Source: Thermus sp. JCM 17653 (GTDB lineage: Bacteria > Deinococcota > Deinococci > Deinococcales > Thermaceae). From it: DNA of 11,053 nt. Each line of letters begins with the position of its first letter. Position 1 is the stretch's first letter. The position numbers were made by a program, and so were the translations under genes. Location of the stretch: positions 1-11,053 of the forward strand of contig BBBN01000034.1 of the NCBI GenBank assembly GCA_001311585.1, read 5' to 3'. This document shows, piece by piece, positions 1 to 10,996 of this stretch. The notes under the pieces were generated by a model, which saw only the letters and a list, made by a program, of their open reading frames with translations, did not search any database and had not been told where the DNA came from.

Positions 1-95
1 CGCCCGGGCCCACGGGGGGGGAGATCGCCGTGGAAAGCCGCCCCGGGCGCACGGTCTTCAGGGTGCGGCTGCCCCTTTTGGAGGAGGAGGCCTAG
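1..95 (+). CDS. Sensor histidine kinase, C-terminal end (5' partial)
   Basis: The only open frame that fits starts at position 3 and ends with TAG at 93-95. It encodes about 30 residues, including GGEIAVESRPGRTVFRVRLP. This matches the end of the HATPase_c (GHKL) domain of two-component sensor kinases, where the last strands read G-x-I-x-V-x-S-x-x-G-x-T-x-F-x-V-x-L-P and form the back of the ATP pocket. A short acidic tail (LEEEA) follows. The sensor and dimerisation regions lie outside the window, so the signal cannot be named. The gene converges with the metallopeptidase gene, and the two stop codons share the palindrome CTAG at 92-95. The family call rests on one short motif, hence moderate confidence. 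Confidence 0.6.
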   Translation, partial: PGPTGGEIAVESRPGRTVFRVRLPLLEEEA

Positions 96-412
96 CCTTC
101 TTCCGCAGTGGCCAGGTACGCCTTGAGGAGCGCTCGGAAAAGGCGGCCGTGGTTCGGGACCTTAAGGTGCAAAAGCTCGTGCACGATCACCTCCCTACGG
201 AAGGCTGCAGGCTGGTGCAGGAGGGCCGTGCTAAAGGTGAGGCGGCCTCGGGAGGAACAGCTCGCCCACTTGCGCTTCATGGGGCGAACGTGGATTTCCC
301 GGACGCGGTCCTCCACCCCCATCCGGCGCGCCCATGCCCAGACCTCGGCCACCAGGATGTCCCTAGCCACGGCTTCCCCTAGGGGGGAAAGGATGCCGGC
401 CGGATCCTCCAT
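92..412 (-). CDS. YgjP-like (DUF45/M48-type) zinc metallopeptidase, small
   Basis: A 106-residue protein with the signature of YgjP/DUF45 metallopeptidase domains. A 'MKRKWASCSSRGRLTF' stretch (about residues 45-60; family form M-K-x-x-W-G-S-C-S) comes before HELLH at 78-82, where H78 and H82 are predicted zinc ligands and E79 the catalytic base. A third ligand, H88, lies in PNHGRLF. The frame stays open upstream to 718, but that part is a Gly/Pro-rich shadow of hsdR. I chose the ATG at 412 because GGGAGG lies just before it and family similarity begins shortly after. The gene lies 86 bp downstream of hsdR on the same strand. Genes of this family often sit at the end of Type I restriction operons, and their role there is not settled. 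At 106 residues it is shorter than full YgjP proteins (about 230) and keeps only the catalytic core. No frameshift was seen. Confidence 0.82.
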   Translation of the reverse strand: MEDPAGILSPLGEAVARDILVAEVWAWARRMGVEDRVREIHVRPMKRKWASCSSRGRLTFSTALLHQPAAFRREVIVHELLHLKVPNHGRLFRALLKAYLATAEEG

Positions 413-498
413 ACCGCCTCCCCCGCCCGGCTGGCCCGGGGAAGCCCCCAGGGACCTTTTGCCGGGGCCCCCATGCCGGCGCAAGCCAGCCTGGGGTG

Positions 499-3379
<2,881 letters not shown>

Positions 3380-3393
<14 letters not shown>

Positions 3394-5151
3394 GGCCTCC
3401 CCTCAAGCGTTCAAAACCTTCCCGAATGACGGCGGCCATAAGGCGCCGACGCTTCTCCAAAAACTCGGGGTAGTCCATGGCGTACCAACCCTCCGGTAGG
3501 GCGTGGTACCGGTACATTTCCTTAAGCTCCTGGGGAGAGAAACGGCGCTCGTACTCGGGAGCGTATTCGGCCGGAGGGCGGTCGTTGATCCTGATGTTGT
3601 CGTGCCATTCCACCAGGGCGTAGTTGGCCACCTGGTTGATGTCCCGCCGGTCGCTGACGCCTTGCCGCTTCAGGTACTTGCGCGGGAAGAGGTGGTGCCG
3701 CTCCAGGGCCGACTTGTAGGCCCGCGCGCTGGGGTCCAGAAGGTCGCGCACCTTCATGGAGGAGTAGAGCACCGGGGCGTCTAGAAGGCAGAGAGAGGCG
3801 AAGAAGGCCGCCTGCCCGGGGCTTTGGGCCGAGGCTGTGGCGAGCTCGTTGGGCAAGGTGACCTCCCAGTAGTCCCGCGTGAGCACCGCGGCCATCTCTT
3901 TCTCCAGGACCCGTACAAACTCCTCGGGCTGTGAGGGAACGCGCAGCAAAGCAAGATCCTGGTCCATGCGGGTTTCGGGGGAACTGGTGTACCGACCGGT
4001 GAGGGAACTCATGAAAAACCAGCGGGCCATCAGGTTGCGCAGGGTGTGCTGGTCCAGGCCGAAATCCCGTTTGCCGATGAGCCAGAGGGCGTAGGTGTAG
4101 ACCAAGGCGTTTGGGATGTGATGAGGCTGGGATGGATGTACCCCGCCCGCTTGATGACCTTCAGAAAATCGTGCCAGTGTTGCAGGTTGAGAACCTCGGC
4201 CTGGGCCTCCTGCAGCAGGGCAAACTGGGCATCCCGCCGTTCCGGGGAGAAATCTCCGGTTTGCAGGTCCTTGCCCCGCAGGATGGAATAGACATGCTCC
4301 AGCCGCGCCCGCCGGAAGGCCAGGGCCACATCCACCCGCAGGAGCTGGTCGGGCTGAGGCTGGAAGTAGGGGTTATAGGGCGAAGGGCGGTTATCGGTCG
4401 GCGGATGTTGCGCCTCGCGGCAGAAGGTTTCCAGCGCTTTGCGCCCCTCGTCCCAGAAGACGGACATCAGGGTGAGGATGAAGTCGGCCTGGTTCAGGGC
4501 GCGGCCGCGGCTGTTGATGCGGACGAAGATTTCGGAAACCTGCTCCTCGGTGGCCTGGGCCGAGATCTCCAGTGCGGTCAAGGGGTAGCGGATGAGGTTG
4601 ACCAGGCGTTGGATGGCCTGGGGGATGCGCTTGCGGGCTTCGGCGCTCAGGTCCTGCTGGCGGGCAAGGCGGTCCAGGAACTCAGAGACGAAGGCGTACT
4701 GGTCAAAGTCGGTTTGCCAGAGCAGGCCGATGTCCGCAATCCACTCCGGGGAGCGCTCAATGGCCGTGTTGGTGACCTCAAACTTCTCTTCCAGGGGGTT
4801 GAACGCGATGCGCAGCCGGCGTTGCTGGAAGTTCTTGTCCACGATCGGCACGCCCTTCATGACGGCGTACAGCGCGGTGAGCCGCTGCTGCCCGTCCACG
4901 ATGAGCAGCCGCGGGACCTTCTGCTTGGCGTTCACGCCGATGGTGCGGTGCTCGCCGGGGTAGCCGTTTTCCCAGAAGAGCAGGGTGCCGATGGGGTAGC
5001 CCCGGTACATGGAGTCAAAGAGGTCCCGGACCCGCGTCGTATCCCAGACAAAAGGCCGCTGGATGTCGGGCAGGCCGATTTCGCCCAAGGCGATGTCCTC
5101 CAGGAGCTTGCCGACGGTGTAGTCCACCTTCTTGAAGAGCAAATCACTCAT
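3380..5151 (-). CDS. DUF262 (ParB/GmrS-like NTPase fold) + HNH endonuclease protein (one apparent frameshift)
   Basis: Restoring one A/T at the TTT run 4110-4112 gives a protein of about 590 residues. The N-terminal half is DUF262: it has QRPFVW (31-36), the hallmark DGQQRLTALYA (86-96) and FVRINSRG in the middle. In related proteins (GmrS, SspE, BrxU) this domain binds and hydrolyses NTP. The C-terminal half carries an HNH fold of DUF1524/GmrD type: ERHHLFPRKYL (H486, H487), then N510 and N519 in NQVANYALVEWHDN, and a following Arg/Pro/Tyr stretch. Such proteins cut modified or foreign DNA. The ATG at 5151 is chosen because GGAGGG lies 8 bp upstream, and it overlaps the hsdS end by 8 bp. An in-frame ATG at 5169 lacks that support. 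The 3' end overlaps hsdR by 14 bp. The gene is therefore built into the Type I cassette. Its target and any role in HsdMRS are unknown. Confidence 0.88.
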
Positions 5152-6471
5152 CGCCGGTTCCCTCCGCAAATCGGGCGATAAACTCCGCCGGCAGGCGCCG
5201 CCGGGCGGTCATCAGGTCGTGAAGGAGCGTCTTAAAGAGCGCCTCCAGCGCCTGCTTGCGCCCCTCCTCGGCCTCCATCTTGCGGTCCACCGCCTGCAGG
5301 ATGCGGGCGATTTCTTGCTGTTCGGAGAGGGGTGGGAGAGGGATAAGCCCCTGACTGAGGGCCTTCCATGAAGTGCGCGGGTGATTTACACCAGTTGTAG
5401 TGGCGATAGCGTGTTGCAAAACGTATGGCGAATGCATCAAATAGGCGCAAAACGAAGGGTCAGCTGCTTTTGCTCTGGTATTAACACGAGAATGTCGGTT
5501 GAACACACACCCGTCCATTGTGCCAATGCTGCTTTTTCCAAGTACGGGCGCAGTTTACCATAGAGAATATCACCAGGATGAAAGACAGCCTTTGCACTCT
5601 TGACATCAGTTGCATAGCCAAAGCGACGAATTGTTATTTCGCCAGAATCGATATGTTCAAGCCCTACATATCTAGCCTGGGGAACTTCCAAGGGTGAAAC
5701 GGTACCCTTACGTAAACCCACCACCTCCTCCAACCGCACCACGCGCCAGTGGGCGGGGAGGGGGCCGATTTCGGTTTCCTGCATGGGGACGCGGTCAGTC
5801 TGGTCCAAGGGCACGGGGCCGTAGGTGAAGAGGTGGCGCATCAGGCTCTTCTTCAGCTCGCGCAGGGCAACAAGGACGCCCTCGGTGGCCTCCTTCGCCC
5901 GCTGGACGGTGCGCAGCACGTGCGCGATGGCCCGCTGCTCGGCTAGGGGTGGGAGGGGGATGGGCAAGGATAGAAGTTGCTTGGGTTGAACGCGACGGCG
6001 GTTTGTTGTCCCAACTGCAACGTTTCGCAGAGGCTCCCACATAGAGGGTTGAGATAGAAGAAGCTCAAGAAAATCTTGATCGGCTTTTTCACGATCAAGA
6101 CGCATTATTGGAAAATCACCACTTACCAAGCCGCCAACCAAGTTTACATCAACGAATCCCCAGGCGCCATTTCTGGCATCAATTTTGGAGAAAACAAAAT
6201 CTCCTGGTTGGGTCTGATAGAGAATCTTAGTTCCAATACGAGAGCCTTGCAATGTAGAACGTAAAACGACACCCTTGGCATAAAGACGTACCGTCAATAA
6301 GCGATAGCTCTGGGCTTCCTCAATCCTCACAGCGCGTTGCTGCTTGAGCACGAGGGAAAACACCTCCCCCAACCGCACCACCCGCCAGTGGGCAGGGAGG
6401 GAGCCGAGTTCGGTCAGGCGGTAGCCTTCGGGCGGGTCGGTTGTCGTCGTGTCCAGGTCTGCATGGGTCAT
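5144..6471 (-). CDS. hsdS: Type I restriction-modification specificity subunit S (one apparent frameshift)
   Basis: HsdS recognises the split DNA target and recruits HsdM and HsdR. One base restored near 5470-5482 gives about 442 residues with the two-half S-subunit plan. TRD1 opens with LPAHWRVVRLGEVF and ends in the conserved helix entry LPIPLPPLAEQRAIAHVL. A long spacer helix (RAKEATEGVLVALRELKKSL) follows. TRD2 opens with nearly the same LPAHWRVVRLEEVV and ends in LIPLPPLSEQQEIARIL plus a second helix. The two TRD cores are unlike each other, so the target should be an asymmetric bipartite site. The start is ATG at 6471 with GGAGG about 8 nt upstream; the longer open frame to 6879 only shadows the transposase. 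Both TRD cores (about 5380-5700 and 5970-6340) are visibly richer in A+T than the neighbouring genes, as expected for swapped or imported specificity domains. Confidence 0.92.
5160..5165 (-). promoter_or_regulatory. Ribosome binding site of the DUF262-HNH gene
   Basis: Read on the minus strand, GGAGGG lies 8 nt before the ATG at 5151. The site is inside the last codons of hsdS, so the two genes can be translationally coupled. It decides the start against the upstream in-frame ATG at 5169. Confidence 0.7.
5722..5775 (-). repeat. HsdS internal direct repeat, copy at start of TRD2
   Basis: This 54-bp stretch matches 6361-6414 at 49 of 54 positions with no gap, in the same orientation. It encodes the conserved start of TRD2 (ETEIGPLPAHWRVVRLEEV). 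Such paired conserved segments flank specificity domains and are natural sites for homologous recombination between S subunits. Confidence 0.85.
6361..6414 (-). repeat. HsdS internal direct repeat, copy at start of TRD1
   Basis: This is the partner of 5722-5775, with five mismatches in 54 bp. It encodes the start of TRD1 (TELGSLPAHWRVVRLGEV). The spacing between copies is 639 bp, one half-subunit. Recombination between the copies would delete one TRD and leave an in-frame half-S. Confidence 0.85.
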
Positions 6472-6526
6472 GGTCGGGCCTCCGGTTGTTGGGTTGGTTG
6501 TTTGTGTCGGGGCGCATGGGGGCGTG

Positions 6527-7180
<654 letters not shown>

Positions 7181-7196
7181 GGTGTTTCCCCCGTTT

Positions 7197-7226
7197 TGTA
7201 GGGGCGCATGGCCATGCGCCCCTACA
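7197..7226. repeat. REP-like perfect 30-bp palindrome between hsdM and the transposase gene
   Basis: A perfect 30-bp palindrome without a loop, each arm being TGTAGGGGCGCATGG. It covers the hsdM stop codon (TAG read from 7224 to 7222) and lies 16 bp upstream of the transposase start. It is probably a substrate or product of the neighbouring RAYT. As RNA it would form a very stable hairpin in the hsdM-RAYT transcript, but no U-run follows, so it is not a classic terminator. Confidence 0.9.
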
Positions 7227-8801
7227 TGTTGTCCAAACCTAACAGGCGCAGGATTTCGTTCAGCGCCCGGTCCGCCTCAGCCCGTTCCTCCTCGGCCTCG
7301 CGCAGCAGCACCACCGCCTCCTCCAGGGGCAGCACCTCCTCCTGGTGGTTGCCGGCCACATAGCGGCTAGGGCTTAAGTTGTAGTCGTTGCGGGCAGCTT
7401 CCTCGTTGGTAATGACCGCCGAAAGCCCCTCCTCAGCGCGCCACTCGCGGTAGAGGCGGGCGACGGTCTCCACGTGCTCCTCGGTCAGGTAATTCTTGGG
7501 GCGTCCTTTGGCAAACAGTTTGCTGGCGTTGATGAGCAGGATCTCCCCAGGGTGGCGCTTCTTGCGGTTGACCACTAGGATAATGCCCGGCGCGGTGGTG
7601 TTGTAGAACAGGTTCTCCGGGAGAAGCACCACCGCCTCAATCAGGTCCGCCTCCACAAACGCCTTGCGAATATCCCGCTCGCGGTTGCTCCCCTGCGTGC
7701 CGCTCCCGCGGCTCACCGCCCCCGTATCCAGCACCACCGCCATGCGGCCGGTGTCGTTCAGGGAGGCCAGCATGTGCTGGAGCCAGCCCCAGTCGGCCGA
7801 GGAGGAGGGGGGGATGCCCAGGCGGAAGCGCTCGTAGGGGTCGTTCTCGTAGACCTCGGTGGGAAAATCCTGGTTCCACATGGGGTTGGCGGTCACCAGA
7901 TCAAAGCGCATAAGCCGCCCGGCGGCGTCGCGGAAGGCGGGGTTGCGCATGGTGTCGCCCAAGCGAATGTCGGCCTCCATGTCGTGGATGACCGCGTTCA
8001 TGCGGGCCATGGCAAAGGTGGCGGGGTTGATCTCCTGGCCGAAAAGCCGCAAGGGGGCGTGCTGGGGAGGCAGGCGCAGGTGGCCGTTTTCCCGCACCCC
8101 GTGGGTCTCCAGAAGGCGCAGGTGGCACTTGATGAGCAGGCCGCCGGAGCCGCAGGCGGGGTCGTAGACCGTCATGCCGGGCTCGGGCTCCAGAAGGCGC
8201 GCCATCAGCACCGCCACCTCGCGGGGGGTGTAGAACTCGCCCGCGCTCTGCCCCTGTCCCTCAGCGAACTTGCGCAGCAGGTACTCGTAGGCGCGGCCCA
8301 GGATGTCCGGCTCCACATCGCGCAAGCCCAGGCGGTGGCGGGAGAGGACGTCCACCAGCCTGGCCAGGTACTCGTTGGGCACGATGCGCTGCCCGGCGGC
8401 GGTGGCGTTGAAGTCCACCATGTCAATCACGCCTTGGAGGGAAGGGTTTTCCCGGGCCACCGCCCGCACCGCGTCCGTCAGGTACTGGCCTAGACCCCTG
8501 GTCCGCTGGCGGATGGCAGGCCAGCGGGCCTCCGGAGGGATGTAAAAGCGCACCACCCCCTTCCCCTGCTGGATAACCCCTTCCTGCCGCTCCTGCTCCA
8601 CGATGGCCTCGGCGGCGGCCGGGCTTCCGTACTCCTCGGCAAGCCGGACAAGCTCGTCCTCAAACACGTCGGAGAGGCGCTTTAGGAAGATGAGGGCAGG
8701 ATGTAGTCCTTGTACTTGGGCGCGTCCACGGGGCCGCGCAGGGCGCAGGCGGCGCCCCAAAGCCAGGTCTCCAGGGTCTGAAGGTCTAAGCGTTCTCCCA
8801 T
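7222..8801 (-). CDS. hsdM: Type I restriction-modification methyltransferase subunit M (one apparent frameshift)
   Basis: HsdM is the N6-adenine methyltransferase of the Type I complex. One base restored at the GGG run 8694-8696 joins the N-terminal piece (LDLQTLETWLWGAACALRG...YKDYILP) to the main frame (LIFLKRLSDVFEDEL) and gives about 526 residues, normal for the family. The N-terminal helical domain is followed by GEFYTPREV (188-196) and the AdoMet motif I DPACGSGGLL (214-223). The catalytic motif IV is NPMWNQ (306-311) instead of the commoner NPPF/NPPY. I chose ATG at 8801 (MGERLDLQ) because family similarity starts there and a G-rich SD (GGGGTGAGG) is adjacent; an in-frame ATG at 8855 would add 18 residues with no SD. 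It is the first gene of the minus-strand block. Its stop codon lies inside the 30-bp REP palindrome, which may therefore have reset the C-terminus (ending LGLDNM). Confidence 0.92.
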
Positions 8802-8816
8802 CCTCACCCCGCTTGC

Positions 8817-8832
8817 GCTTTCGGGGGAAAGC
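8817..8832. repeat. Short inverted repeat upstream of hsdM
   Basis: GCTTTC (8817-8822) and GAAAGC (8827-8832) form a perfect 6-bp stem with a four-base loop, 15 bp upstream of the hsdM start in the 87-bp hsdM-lutA gap. It could be an operator or a leader hairpin near the ribosome site. A stem this short may also arise by chance. Confidence 0.35.
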
Positions 8833-8874
8833 CCCCTCTGTTCGCTAACCTCCATGGTAGCAGGCAACCTGGGG

Positions 8875-8880
8875 TATGCT
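8875..8880 (+). promoter_or_regulatory. Predicted -10 element (TATGCT) of a leaderless lut promoter
   Basis: TATGCT fits the TAnnnT -10 consensus and ends 8 nt before the lutA ATG at 8889. Transcription from it would begin at or next to the A of the ATG. No Shine-Dalgarno sequence lies before lutA (the bases are GAGCGCAA). Leaderless mRNAs with this geometry are common in Deinococcus-Thermus. I see no convincing -35 box. Confidence 0.55.
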
Positions 8881-8888
8881 GAGCGCAA

Positions 8889-9598
8889 ATGCGCGTGGCC
8901 CTCTTCATCACCTGCCTGGCCGACCAGTTCTACGCCGAGGCCGGGGTGGCGGCGGTGCGGCTCCTAAGGGCCCTGGGGGTGGAGGTGGACTTCCCCCAGG
9001 AGCAGACCTGCTGCGGCCAGCCCGCCTTCAACGCCGGGTACTGGGAGGAGGCGAGGCCCCTGGCGAAGCGCACCCTCGAGGTCTTCGCCGAGGCGGAGTA
9101 CGTGGTCCTCCCCTCGGGAAGCTGCGCCAGCATGGTGAAGAACCACTACCCCGAACTCCTTCCCGGAAACCGGGAGGCTTTGGCGATGGCGGAGAAGACC
9201 TACGAGCTCTCCCAGTTCCTGGTGCGGGTCCTTGGGGTGGAGAAGCTCGGGGAGGGGCTTAAGGGGAAGAAGGTGGCCTACCACCACGCTGCCACGCCCT
9301 GAGGGAACTCGGGGTGCGGGAGGAGCCCCTTCTCCTCCTCCAAAACGCCGGGGCGGAGCTTCTCCCCTGGGAGGCTTGGGAGGAGTGCTGCGGCTTCGGG
9401 GGGCTTTTCTCGGTGAAGCTCCCCGAGGTCTCCTTGGCCATGGCGGACCGGAAGCTCGCCACCTTACCCGAGGCCGAGGTCCTCACCTCCACCGACGCGG
9501 GCTGCCTCCTCCACCTCTCGGGGCGGATGGCGAAGAAGGGCCTGGACCTGAGGGTGGCCCCCTTGGCCACCCTGCTTTGGGAGGCGTATGCGGGCTAA
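8889..9598 (+). CDS. lutA: L-lactate utilisation protein LutA/LldE, (Fe-S)-binding CCG-domain subunit (one apparent frameshift)
   Basis: LutA is one of three subunits of the non-flavin, iron-sulphur L-lactate dehydrogenase system (LutABC/LldEFG), which oxidises lactate to pyruvate. Restoring one C at 9288-9290 turns the premature stop at 9301-9303 (HHAATP*) into HHACHALRELGV and gives about 236 residues, close to the 238 of Bacillus LutA. Two cysteine-rich CCG domains are visible. The first has C9, C41-C42 in TCCGQP and C79 in GSC. The second has C135 (recovered by the repair), C167-C168 in ECCGFGG and C206 in DAGC. These bind iron-sulphur clusters. Its stop codon overlaps the lutB start by 11 bp. 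It is the first gene of the operon, with a probable leaderless start. The break removes the second CCG domain only if it is real. Confidence 0.93.
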
Positions 9599-10996
9599 GG
9601 CCAAGCTCTACCCCAAGGAGGCGGCAAGGCTTTTAAGGGAAAAGCCCGGGGTGCGGGAGGCGGTCACCGGGGCCACGCTCCACTTCCAAAGGAACCGCCT
9701 CCGGGCCTACGCCGAGGTCCCCATTGAGGAGTGGCGGGAAAGGGCCAAGGCGGTGAAGGACCACGTCCTAAGCCACCTGGACCGCTACCTGGAGCTTGCG
9801 GAAAAGCGCCTTCGGGAAAACGGGGTCCGGGTGCACTGGGCGGAGACCCCCGAGGACGCCCACCGGGTCTTAAGGGAGGTGGTGGCCCGGCACGGGGTGA
9901 AGCGGGCGGTGAAGGCCAAGAGCATGCTCACCGAGGAGCTCGGGGTGAACCCCCTCCTCGAGGCCCTGGGGGTGGAGGTCTACGAGACGGACCTCGGGGA
10001 GTACCTGATCCAGCTTTTAGGCGAGCCCCCAAGCCACATCGTGGGCCCCGCCATCCACCTCTCCCTGGAGGAGATCCAGAGGCTCTTCCACCGGCGCTTC
10101 GGCACCCCCCTGGACGCTCCCCCTGAGGCCTTGGCCCAGGCGGCGCGCAAGGTCCTTAGGGAGGCCTTCCTCTCCGCCGAGCTCGGCATAAGCGGGGCCA
10201 ACTTCCTGGTGGCGGAGACGGGCACCTTGGCCCTGATGGAGAACGAGGGGAACATCCGGCTTTCCACCAGCCTCCCAAGGTGCACGTGGCCTTCGTGGGG
10301 ATAGAGAAGCTCCTTCCCCGCTTTTCCGACCTCGCCCTCTTCCTCCCCCTCACCGCCCGGGCGGCCACGGGGCAACGCCTTTCCACCTTCGTCTCCCTCA
10401 TCCAGGGCCCCGCCAGGGAGGGGGAGGAGGGCCCGGAGGAGGTGCACGTGGTCCTGGTGGACAACGGGCGCACCGCCCTCCTCCATGACCCCGAGGCCTG
10501 GGAGACCCTGAGGTGCCTCCGCTGCGGGGCTTGCCTCAACGCCTGCCCCGTCTACCGCCAGACCGGGGGGCACCCCTACGGCTACGTCTACTCCGGGCCC
10601 ATCGGGGCGGTTTTGGACCCCGGCCTCCTCACCCTGGAGGAGGCCTACCCCCTGCCCTACGCCTCCACCCTGTGCGGGGCCTGCCTCGAGGCCTGCCCGG
10701 TGAGGATCCCCATCCCCAGGCTCCTCCTCACCTGGCGGCACCGGGCGGTGGCGGAGGGCCTCACCCCCGCCTGGGAAGGGGCGGCCATGAAGGCCTTCCG
10801 CCAGGTCATGGCAAGCCCCGCCCTTTACCGCCTCTTCTCCAAGGGCCTAAGGGGCCTTCCCCTGCCCCAGGACCTCCTCCCCCTCCTCAAGGCCTGGACC
10901 GAGGGCCGGGGCCCCCTGAAGCCCAGCCCCAAGCCCTTCCACGAGCTCTGGAAGGAGGTGAAGGTGGACGCTAGGACCAGGATCCTCGCCCGGTAG
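9588..10996 (+). CDS. lutB: L-lactate utilisation protein LutB/LldF, LUD domain + two 4Fe-4S clusters (apparent frameshift)
   Basis: LutB is the ferredoxin-like electron-transfer subunit of the lactate oxidation complex. The first frame stops at 10302-10304 (SLPRCTWPSWG*). Restoring one G at 10279-10280 gives SLPRVHVAFVGIEKLLP and a protein of about 460-470 residues. Residues to about 330 form the LUD domain, including GISGANFLVAETGTLAL and NEGNIRLSTSLP. Two cluster motifs follow, CLRCGACLNACPVY and CGACLEACPV. The ATG at 9588 overlaps lutA by 11 bp and has GGGAGG 3 bp upstream. As written, the frame runs to TAG at 10994-10996, but its last codons (VDARTRILAR) look like the start of LutC. A second lost base near 10951-10958 would instead end LutB at TAG 10972-10974, after about 462 residues. 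I give the end that is seen and regard the earlier one as likelier. Confidence 0.92.
10952..10961 (+). promoter_or_regulatory. Strong ribosome binding site of lutC
   Basis: AAGGAGGTGA is an extended match to the anti-Shine-Dalgarno sequence, a few bases before the GTG at 10964. It lies inside the end of lutB and supports GTG 10964 as the lutC start. Confidence 0.6.

Noticed and set aside
4111..5181. 356-residue open frame on the plus strand opposite the DUF262 gene
   Set aside because: It is an antisense shadow of a G+C-rich gene. It is rich in Gly, Leu, Val and Gln with no recognisable motif, while the minus strand shows clear DUF262 motifs.
7197..7226. Rho-independent terminator after hsdM
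   Set aside because: The stem is strong, but no T-run follows on either strand in the right place, and its relation to the intragenic palindrome points to a REP element.
9980..10741. 253-residue minus-strand frame opposite lutB
   Set aside because: It lies opposite the LUD domain and both 4Fe-4S motifs of LutB and is Gly/Pro/Glu-rich with no motif.
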